Source: Streptomyces cavernae (GTDB lineage Bacteria > Actinomycetota > Actinomycetes > Streptomycetales > Streptomycetaceae). From it: a stretch of DNA of 64,000 nt. Location of the stretch: the NCBI RefSeq assembly GCF_004023625.1, contig NZ_RPDJ01000027.1, positions 124,001 through 188,000 of the forward strand. Direction: 5' to 3'. Made by a program: the position numbers and the translations under genes. The notes below the pieces were generated by a model that was not told the DNA's origin, searched no databases, and was given only the letters and a program-made list of their open reading frames with translations. Shown piece after piece: positions 41,314 to 48,250 of this stretch (position 1 is its first letter; the number at the start of each line of letters is the position of its first letter).

Positions 41314-41374
41314 TCCCCGCGGAAGGCCCCGGCCGACCGGCTCGGCCCCGGCCGAAGGCCTTTCTCCACCTCAC

Positions 41375-41414
41375 GGTCCGTGCCGTCCGCCCCTCGGGGC
41401 GGGCGGCACGGACC
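41375..41414 (+). terminator. Terminator of the collagen-like gene
   Basis: A 19-bp stem (41375-41393 with 41396-41414, one G-U type pair) with a tight CCTCGG tip, followed by GCTTTC. Confidence 0.85.
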
Positions 41415-41510
41415 GCTTTCGCCTGTGCGGACACAGCAGCGAACACGCCCGCTGACACCGCGGCGGACACCACACAGAGACAACAACAGAGACAACAAGA
41501 GAGCGACAAC

Positions 41511-42647
41511 GTGAAGCCGTCCATCTGCCTGTGCATGATCGTGAAGAACGAGTCCCGGGTGATCGAGCGCTGCCTCTCCTCGGTGCTCGACCTCATCGAC
41601 CACTGGGTCATCTCCGACACGGGATCCACCGACGGCACCCAGGACCTGATCCGCAGGACGCTCAAAGGGATTCCCGGGGAGCTCCACGAGGAGCCCTGGG
41701 TGAACTTCGGGCACAACCGGTCGCTGAACATCCGGCACGCCCGCGGGAAGGCCGGATACCTGCTGCTCGTCGACGCCGACATGGTCGTCCGCCGCGACGG
41801 GACGCTGCCCCGGCTCACGGCCGACTCCTATCTGCTGCGGCACGTCGGCGAACCGGAGTACTGGATCAAGCGGCTGGTCAGGGCGGACATCGACTGGCGC
41901 TACGAGGGCGTGACGCACGAGTACCTGACAGCGGACTCCCCGACCACCCAGGCCAACCTCGGCGCCCTGGCCATCGAGCACTTCGCCGACGGCGGCTCCC
42001 GCTCCGACAAGCTCGAGCGCGACGCCCGGCTGCTCGGCGAGGACCTCGAGCGCGACCCCCGCAACACCCGTACGGTCTTCTACCTCGCCCAGACCATGCG
42101 CGACATGGGGCAGACGGCCAGAGCGATCGAGTTGTACGAGCGGCGGGCCGCGATGGGCCAGTGGGCCGAGGAGGTCTACTACGCGCTGCTGCAGGTCGGG
42201 CTGCTCAAGGACGCCCTCGGCGACTGGCCGGGCGCCATGGACGCCTTCAGCCGGGCCTGGGAGACCCGTCCCGAACGCCTCGAGGCCTGCTACGAGATGG
42301 CGGTGCGCCTGCGCCGGCTGGGCCGGCACCGCACGGCCCACGCCATCCTCAACTCCGTCCTGGACCGTCCGCTGCCGGAGGACATCCTGTTCGTACAGCC
42401 CTGGGTGTACCGCTGGGGCATCCTCTTCGAGTACTCGATCAGCTCCTACTGGGCCGGCCACCCCGAGATCTCGCTGGAGGCGTGCGACCGTCTGCTGGCC
42501 ATGCCCGACCTGCCCGACGCCTTCCGCGCCCAGACCCTGACCAACCGGGGATACGCCCTGCGGAAGACCGGCGGTGCCGCCGACGCCGTGCACGAGCCCC
42601 GGCCCGCCCGCACGGACACCGCACCGACCGGGCTGGCAAAGGGCTGA
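41511..42647 (+). CDS. Family 2 glycosyltransferase with TPR-like C-terminus
   Basis: 378 residues from GTG 41511. GT-A fold start 'SICLCMIVKNESRVIERCL', donor-site 'VISDTGSTDGTQ' and DxD motif 'LLLVDADMVV'. The second half (about 185-360) is helical and TPR-like ('FYLAQTMRDMGQTARAIELY'). No membrane segment. The leader is unstructured CAACAA/GAGACAACA repeats without a clear Shine-Dalgarno. This type (SunS/SPBPRB-like) can glycosylate proteins; the collagen-like protein upstream is a possible substrate. Confidence 0.85.
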   Translation: MKPSICLCMIVKNESRVIERCLSSVLDLIDHWVISDTGSTDGTQDLIRRTLKGIPGELHEEPWVNFGHNRSLNIRHARGKAGYLLLVDADMVVRRDGTLPRLTADSYLLRHVGEPEYWIKRLVRADIDWRYEGVTHEYLTADSPTTQANLGALAIEHFADGGSRSDKLERDARLLGEDLERDPRNTRTVFYLAQTMRDMGQTARAIELYERRAAMGQWAEEVYYALLQVGLLKDALGDWPGAMDAFSRAWETRPERLEACYEMAVRLRRLGRHRTAHAILNSVLDRPLPEDILFVQPWVYRWGILFEYSISSYWAGHPEISLEACDRLLAMPDLPDAFRAQTLTNRGYALRKTGGAADAVHEPRPARTDTAPTGLAKG

Positions 42648-42822
42648 CCAGGGACGACGCCCACCGTGCCGCGGTGCCGCGCGGCGCTGCTCGGCGGCGG
42701 GTCACATTCCCTTGCTTGGCCGGAACCGTCAACGCCTGGATATCCTCCTAGCTCTTACGGGGACATGTGACCGGTTTCGGCGCGTGGCTCGACGATCTGA
42801 TCTGTCGATGGGGCTGGAGCGA

Positions 42823-44079
42823 ATGATCGAGGCAGTCGGCCTGACGAAGCGCTATGGCGACAAAACGGCCGTGGACAACCTTTCCTTCCAGGTGCGGCCG
42901 GGTTCCGTGACCGGCTTCCTCGGGCCCAACGGTTCGGGCAAGTCGACGACCATGCGCATGATCCTCGGGCTCGACAACCCCACCGCGGGACAGGTGACCA
43001 TCGGCGGCTACCCCTATCGCAAGCTGCCCAACGCCCCGCGCCAGGTGGGCGCGTTGCTGGACGCCAAGGCCGTGCACGGCGGCCGGCACGCCCGCAACCA
43101 CCTGCTGTGCCTCGCCCAGCTGTCCGGTATCCCCGCCCGGCGGGTCGACGAGGTGCTGGGCGTGGTCGGTCTGCAGGACGTGGCGAGGAAGCGGTCCAAG
43201 GGCTTCTCCCTCGGCATGGGGCAGCGGCTGGGCATCGCCGCCGCCCTGCTCGGCGACCCCCAGGTGCTGCTCTTCGACGAGCCGGTCAACGGCCTCGACC
43301 CCGAGGGCATCCTGTGGGTGCGCAATCTGATGAAGGGGCTCGCGGCGGAGGGCCGGACGGTCTTCGTCTCCTCCCACCTGATGAGCGAGATGGCGCTCAC
43401 CGCCGACCATCTGATCGTCATCGGCCGCGGTCAACTGCTCGCCGACATGAGCGTGCAGGCCTTCATCGCCGCCAACTCCGCGGGCTTCGCCCGGGTGCGC
43501 ACCCCGGACACCGAGCCGCAGCAGCGCGAGAAACTGACCGCGGCGCTGACCGAGGCGGGCGGGCATGTGATGTCCGAGCCGGACGGCGCGCTGCGCGTGA
43601 CCGGGCTGCCGCTGCCGCACATCAGCGATCTGGCGCACGGTGCCGACGTACGGCTGTGGGAGCTCTCGCCGCACCAGGCCTCCCTGGAGGAGGCGTACAT
43701 GCGGATGACGCAGGGCGCCGTGGACTACCGCTCGTCCACCGACCAGAAGGCGGGGCTCCAGCAGCCGCTGCCGCCGGGCGCGCTGCCGCCGCCGCCGGTG
43801 CCGGGACAGGGCCAGCCGGGCTGGTACGCCCCGCCGCCGCCCCAGCAGGGCGGGCAGCCCTACCCGATGCCGCCAGGCACCATGCCGCAGGGGCCCGTGC
43901 CGCCGGGGCAGCCCGGCCTGCCCCAGGGAGGGCCTCCGGCGGGCCCGTACGCGGCTCCGGCGGCCCCCGCCGCTCCGGGCGGCGCAGCGGCCAATCCCTA
44001 CGCCCAGCCGGCCGCGCAGGCCCCCGCCGCACCGGCAGCCCCCGCCCCGACCGAGAGCGACAGCGAGGACCACCGATGA
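42823..44079 (+). CDS. ABC-2 type transporter ATP-binding protein with Pro-rich tail
   Basis: 418 residues from ATG 42823 (GGAG upstream). Walker A GPNGSGKST, signature FSLGMGQRLG, Walker B 'VLLFDEPVNGLDP' and the switch 'VFVSSHLMSEM'. The nucleotide-binding domain ends near residue 310. A tail of about 110 residues is mostly Pro, Gly, Gln and Ala, an unusual cytoplasmic extension. Overlaps the permease start (ATGA). Substrate unknown. Confidence 0.9.
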   Translation: MIEAVGLTKRYGDKTAVDNLSFQVRPGSVTGFLGPNGSGKSTTMRMILGLDNPTAGQVTIGGYPYRKLPNAPRQVGALLDAKAVHGGRHARNHLLCLAQLSGIPARRVDEVLGVVGLQDVARKRSKGFSLGMGQRLGIAAALLGDPQVLLFDEPVNGLDPEGILWVRNLMKGLAAEGRTVFVSSHLMSEMALTADHLIVIGRGQLLADMSVQAFIAANSAGFARVRTPDTEPQQREKLTAALTEAGGHVMSEPDGALRVTGLPLPHISDLAHGADVRLWELSPHQASLEEAYMRMTQGAVDYRSSTDQKAGLQQPLPPGALPPPPVPGQGQPGWYAPPPPQQGGQPYPMPPGTMPQGPVPPGQPGLPQGGPPAGPYAAPAAPAAPGGAAANPYAQPAAQAPAAPAAPAPTESDSEDHR

Positions 44080-44912
44080 GCACGCCCCAGCCCCCGCAGC
44101 ACGCCGCGGCTCCCACCTGGCAGACGCCGCCCGGGCACGCGTACACATCGCCGATCCCGGTCAAGAAGACCAACCTGGGGCATGCCATCGCCTCGGAGTG
44201 GACGAAGATCAAGTCGGTGCGCTCCACGATGTGGACCCTCGGCATCTTCCTGTTGCTGGTGGTCGGGATCGGCTTCCTGGTCGCCGTGAACACCTCGGAC
44301 ACCGAGTACGGGGACGTCCCGTACACCATCCCGGCCTTCTTCGGGCTGATCCTCGGGCAGATCTGCCTGATCACCCTGGGCGTGCTGGTGATCGCCTCCG
44401 AATACGGCACGGGCATGATCCGCACCACCTTCACCGCCTCGCCGCAGCGCCACCGGGTACTGGCCGCGAAGTTCATCGTCTTCTTCGCGGTCGCCTTCTC
44501 GTTCTCCGTCTTGGCCATCACGCTCGTGGGCCTGATCACCCAGAGCCTGCACGGGGGCGAGTCCAGCGTCTCCTGGGGCGGCACGGTCTTCAAGGGCGGG
44601 CTGTACGTGTCCCTGCTCGGTGTGCTGTCGCTGGCCGTCGGCGCGATGCTGCGCCACTCGGCGGGCGCGATCGCCACCATGCTGGCCGTGGTGCTGGTGC
44701 CCGCGATCCTGCCCGCGTTCCTGATGCTCTCGGCCACCCTGCGATCGATCGGCAACACCATGCAGGAGTACGCCGCGCCCAACGCGCTGGCGTATCTCTT
44801 CGGCATCGACTCCGACAACAACACCGGCAATCCGCAGCTGCTCTTCCTCGTGGGCGTCACCGCCGCGGCCGTGGCGGGGGCCTTCCTGCTGCTGGACCGG
44901 CGCGACGTGTAG
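44076..44912 (+). CDS. ABC-2 type transporter permease
   Basis: 278 residues. A Pro-rich cytoplasmic start is followed by six hydrophobic segments, beginning 'TLGIFLLLVVGIGFLVAV' and ending 'LLFLVGVTAAAVAGAFLLL', with the ABC-2 family motif 'SEYGTGMIRTTFTASPQR'. Pairs with the preceding ATPase to make an exporter. Homologous pairs in Streptomyces export unknown hydrophobic compounds or lantibiotic-like molecules; no more can be said. Confidence 0.9.
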   Translation: MSTPQPPQHAAAPTWQTPPGHAYTSPIPVKKTNLGHAIASEWTKIKSVRSTMWTLGIFLLLVVGIGFLVAVNTSDTEYGDVPYTIPAFFGLILGQICLITLGVLVIASEYGTGMIRTTFTASPQRHRVLAAKFIVFFAVAFSFSVLAITLVGLITQSLHGGESSVSWGGTVFKGGLYVSLLGVLSLAVGAMLRHSAGAIATMLAVVLVPAILPAFLMLSATLRSIGNTMQEYAAPNALAYLFGIDSDNNTGNPQLLFLVGVTAAAVAGAFLLLDRRDV

Positions 44913-44916
44913 GCCT

Positions 44917-44972
44917 CAGACGCCCAGGCGTACAGACGCACAGGCGTACTGACGCCCAGGCCTCAGACTCGC
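44917..44972. repeat. Short tandem repeat AGACGCCCAGGCGTAC
   Basis: Three imperfect copies of a 16-base unit just after the permease stop, with GGCCTCAGAC at both edges. Lies between convergent genes; may form hairpins. Confidence 0.6.
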
Positions 44973-44977
44973 GGACC

Positions 44978-45310
44978 TCAGTGTCTGGGCGCGTTCCGGG
45001 ACCGCTGCACCCGTGTGGTGCGGCGGTCCTTCGCGTTCCAGCACGCCTTGTGCCAGTGCCTGCGGTCGTCGACGCCCGTGTGCTGTGCCCAGGCCACCAC
45101 GTGCGGTACCCCCGAGGGGATCTGCTGGTCGCACCCGGGGCAGCGGTAGGTCTTGCCCTCGGAACTCGCGCCCGCCACATGGCGCACGCTCCACTCCTCG
45201 CCCTGCCAGGTCTCGGTGGACTGCCAGCCGCCGTACCGGTCCGAGCGGTCCTCGTCCGCACTGCGACCGGACGAGCCGGCGGCCTTGGGTCGATTGCGGC
45301 GCGGGGACAC
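44978..45310 (-). CDS. Small zinc-ribbon-like conserved actinobacterial protein
   Basis: 110 residues from GTG 45310 with GAGGTG upstream. The first half is basic/Ser-rich and disordered. The second holds 'YRCPGCDQQIPSGVPHVVAW' and 'HWHKACWNAKDRR', a CxxC plus H/C set that can bind one zinc. Sometimes labelled ATP/GTP-binding, without any visible P-loop. Function unknown. Confidence 0.75.
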   Translation of the reverse strand: MSPRRNRPKAAGSSGRSADEDRSDRYGGWQSTETWQGEEWSVRHVAGASSEGKTYRCPGCDQQIPSGVPHVVAWAQHTGVDDRRHWHKACWNAKDRRTTRVQRSRNAPRH

Positions 45311-45529
45311 GGCACACCTCTGGGTATACGAAGAACAGGGACCGTGCCCAGCCTACGCGGCAATGTCGAGGGCACGCGTACCTCACCAACCCCCCACCAA
45401 TCCCCCGTACATTGAGCCCGTTCTGTAGACAATCCGCCAATCTCTATGACAGGCCGTGCCCTTGGCACTTGTCAGGCGTTATTGCCACGTAGGGGGAGAC
45501 GCGTCGGTTGCCAGGGAGGCAGGAGTGCG

Positions 45530-46558
45530 ATGCGCGTAGGAAGTTTTGTACTGGCGGCCCAGTTTCCGGGCCAGGGCCACGGGGAGGCGCTGCACCGGGC
45601 GGTACGGACCGCCGACGCCGCCGAGCGGGCCGGCCTGGACTCGGTGTGGCTGGCCGAGCACCACTTCGTGCCGTACGGCACCTGCCCGTCCGCCGTCACG
45701 CTCGCCGCGCTCCTGCTCGGCCGGACCCGTCGCATCCGGGTGGGCACGGCGGTGAGCGTCCTGCCCACCGCGCATCCCGTGGCGCTCGGCGAGCAGGCCG
45801 CGCTGCTGCACATGACGTCCGGCGGCCGGTTCTCGCTGGGGGTCGGACGCGGCGGCCCCTGGGTCGACCTGGAGGTGTTCGGCACCGGCCTGGAAGCCTA
45901 CGAGCAGGGGTTCCCGGAATCACTCGACCTGCTGGTGCGCTGGCTGACGGAGCCCTCGGTGTCGAGTGACGGGGAGCGCTTCATATTCCGCGAGGTACCC
46001 GTGGTTCCCCGGCCGTCGGAGGCCCTCATCGGCGGGCCGGGACCGGAGGTGATCGTCGCCTGCACCTCACCGTCGAGCGTCCGGCTGGCGGCCGAGCGGG
46101 GACTGCCGATGCTCCTCGGAATGCACGTCGGGGACGAGGAGAAGGCGGAGATGGTCGCCCTGTGGCGCACCTGCGCCCGGGCCGCGGGCCGGTCCGCCGA
46201 GGAGGTCGAGACCGCCGCGCACGTCTCGGCCGGGGTCGCCCAGATCGCGGACCGGCGCACCGACGCGGTGGAGACCCTGACCAAGGCGATGCCGGGCTGG
46301 CTGCGCCAGGGACTCGACGCGCATATGACGGTGGACGACCGCCCCCGCCCGATGCGCGACCCGCTGGCGTACACGGAACTCCTCTGTGGGCTGCACCCGG
46401 TGGGCACCCCCCGGCTGTGCGCGGACCGGCTCGCGGCGACCTCGGAGCGCACCGGCATCTCCCGCTTCGCACTGCTCGTCGAAGGGTCCGGGGACCTCGC
46501 GGCGACGGAGGAGAACGTACGTCGGCTGGGGACCGAAGTACTGCCGTTGCTCACCTGA
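45530..46558 (+). CDS. LLM-class (luciferase-like) flavin-dependent oxidoreductase
   Basis: 342 residues from ATG 45530 with AGGAG four bases before; the longer frame from 45446 is a poor leader. TIM-barrel monooxygenase signature: 'DSVWLAEHHFVPYGTCPS', 'RIRVGTAVSVLP', 'HPVALGEQAALL' and 'GRFSLGVGRGGPWVD'. Uses FMN or F420; substrate unknown. Single gene, convergent with the SCO5389-family gene. Confidence 0.9.
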   Translation: MRVGSFVLAAQFPGQGHGEALHRAVRTADAAERAGLDSVWLAEHHFVPYGTCPSAVTLAALLLGRTRRIRVGTAVSVLPTAHPVALGEQAALLHMTSGGRFSLGVGRGGPWVDLEVFGTGLEAYEQGFPESLDLLVRWLTEPSVSSDGERFIFREVPVVPRPSEALIGGPGPEVIVACTSPSSVRLAAERGLPMLLGMHVGDEEKAEMVALWRTCARAAGRSAEEVETAAHVSAGVAQIADRRTDAVETLTKAMPGWLRQGLDAHMTVDDRPRPMRDPLAYTELLCGLHPVGTPRLCADRLAATSERTGISRFALLVEGSGDLAATEENVRRLGTEVLPLLT

Positions 46559-46704
46559 CGGACGGCCCGTCGCGGCCCGCTGCCACGACCGGTCGCCATC
46601 GCCGCCCGGACCGGCCTGGCCGCGAGCCTGCCGCCCCAGTACATGTGCACCTCCTGGGTGAAGAGCGGCAAGCCACGACCGGCGAGTGAGCCGAAGGGGC
46701 GCGT

Positions 46705-46776
46705 CGGTGTCGAGAGACCGAACGCGCGGAGGTCCCGACGAACGAGGGACCGAGCACGATCGGGCTCTCGACACCG
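46705..46776. terminator. Branched hairpin between convergent genes
   Basis: A perfect 12-bp outer stem (46705-46716 with 46765-46776) encloses a smaller GGTCCC/GGGACC stem (46731-46736, 46746-46751). Lies between the oxidoreductase and SCO5389-family stops. Confidence 0.6.
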
Positions 46777-46820
46777 GCTGAGGCGCCCCGGAGGCGAACC
46801 GAGCCTCAACCAACGGGGCT

Positions 46821-47213
46821 TCAGCAGTCGCGGAACTCGGGTGACTGGTTCAGCAGTTGGCTGCGCACCGAAGTGAAACGTGTCAGGGTGTCGTCCGCAG
46901 AGGGGTCCAGCGGGAACACCGCCACCCTGTGGCAGTTCTGGAAGGCGAGGCGCACTCCGAAGTGCCGCTGCAGCGCGCCGCGTATCGCGTCACTCGCGAG
47001 CGCACGCAGCAGCTGGCCCCGTGCCTGCTCGTCCGGCGGAGGCGTCTGGTTGTCGGCGAAGGCGCCGCCGTCGACCTTCAGCTGGGCCACCAGGGAGCTG
47101 ATCATCTCCCATGCGTAGGGCAGGGAGGTCCGGACGCAGTCGACGAAGGCAGCTTCGTCGACCTCGCCTCGCTCGGCCTGTTCGAGTAGGGCCGGTGAGA
47201 CGTCGAGCGACAT
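46821..47213 (-). CDS. SCO5389-family conserved protein
   Basis: 130 residues from ATG 47213 with GAGGAGA upstream. A helical, Cys-poor cytoplasmic protein starting 'MSLDVSPALLEQAERGEVDE' and ending 'SQLLNQSPEFRDC'. It matches an actinobacterial family named for the S. coelicolor gene at this same place. No function is known. Divergent from nucS, with which it shares a 263-base promoter region. Confidence 0.85.
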   Translation of the reverse strand: MSLDVSPALLEQAERGEVDEAAFVDCVRTSLPYAWEMISSLVAQLKVDGGAFADNQTPPPDEQARGQLLRALASDAIRGALQRHFGVRLAFQNCHRVAVFPLDPSADDTLTRFTSVRSQLLNQSPEFRDC

Positions 47214-47476
47214 GGGTTCTCCTCTCGCACCCCCGGACACGCGGGGGTTGACGGACGGGGTGGGAGCCCTCGACAGCGAACACGCAGAGTGCACGCGTCG
47301 CGACCTCCCGCTTATACGGTAGGCAAGTGCACGGACCCGTGCCAGGAGAATGGCCACACGGCGCCCCCTCTTTGGACACACAACCGGCCAACAACGAACA
47401 GGGGTTAACAGGGAAAAAGGGGCGTCCCCGAGGTCGAATCGCGTCCGTCGAGCAGTGTCGAGTAGCGTTGCCGACC

Positions 47477-48148
47477 ATGCGTCTCGTCATCGCCCGCTGC
47501 TCCGTCGACTACGCCGGCCGGCTCACCGCCCACCTCCCGTCGGCGCCCCGCCTCATCCTGGTGAAGGCGGACGGCAGTGTCTCCATCCATGCCGACGACC
47601 GGGCCTACAAGCCCCTCAACTGGATGTCGCCGCCCTGCACTTTGAAGGAGGGTTCCGGCGACGAGGAAGGGGTCTGGACCGTCGTCAACAAAGGCGGCGA
47701 AAAGCTGATCATCACAATGGAGGAGATACTGCACGACTCCTCGCACGACCTCGGTGTGGATCCCGGCCTGATCAAGGACGGCGTGGAAGCCCACCTGCAG
47801 GAACTGCTCGCGGACCGCATCGAGACGCTCGGTGAGGGCTACACGCTGATCCGCCGTGAGTACATGACCGCGATCGGCCCGGTGGACATCCTGTGCCGGG
47901 ACGCCGAGGGGCAGACCGTCGCCGTGGAGATCAAACGGCGCGGCGAGATCGACGGAGTCGAGCAACTCACCCGCTACCTGGAACTGTTGAACCGCGACCC
48001 GCATCTCGCACCGGTGCGCGGCATCTTCGCCGCCCAGGAGATCAAGCCCCAGGCACGGGTGCTCGCCACCGACCGCGGCATCGGCTGCACGGTCCTCGAC
48101 TACGACGCCCTGCGCGGTATCGAGGACGACAAGCTGCGGCTGTTCTGA
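47477..48148 (+). CDS. nucS: Endonuclease NucS (EndoMS), mismatch repair
   Basis: 223 residues from ATG 47477; the frame upstream of it is non-homologous. N-terminal DNA-binding half 'MRLVIARCSVDYAGRLTAHL', and C-terminal RecB-like nuclease with 'GPVDILCRDAEGQTVAVEIK' (Asp and Glu-x-Lys catalytic set) and 'RGEIDGVEQLTRY'. In actinobacteria lacking MutS/MutL, NucS cuts mismatches and guided by the sliding clamp keeps mutation rates low. TAGCGT eight bases upstream and no Shine-Dalgarno suggest a short or absent leader. Confidence 0.95.
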   Translation: MRLVIARCSVDYAGRLTAHLPSAPRLILVKADGSVSIHADDRAYKPLNWMSPPCTLKEGSGDEEGVWTVVNKGGEKLIITMEEILHDSSHDLGVDPGLIKDGVEAHLQELLADRIETLGEGYTLIRREYMTAIGPVDILCRDAEGQTVAVEIKRRGEIDGVEQLTRYLELLNRDPHLAPVRGIFAAQEIKPQARVLATDRGIGCTVLDYDALRGIEDDKLRLF

Positions 48149-48176
48149 ACCTGTCTCATCACCGTCCGGCCGGTTT

Positions 48177-48229
48177 CGGATACGGCACAGGGCCAGGTCC
48201 CGAACGGACCTGGCCCTGTGCCGTATCCG
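48177..48229. terminator. Very strong bidirectional terminator after nucS
   Basis: A perfect 24-bp stem (48177-48200 with 48206-48229) and 5-base loop CGAAC, between nucS and the convergent ATPase gene. The longest perfect hairpin I found here. Confidence 0.9.
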
Positions 48230-48250
48230 GACGCGGTTGCCCGCCTCCCG

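Noticed and set aside
40464..42593. 709-codon frame opposite the collagen-like gene, with GPSGPA repeats
   Set aside because: The reverse complement of GGX repeats also encodes Gly-Pro triplets, so this looks collagen-like by chance. The plus strand has the signal peptide and SH3 domain.
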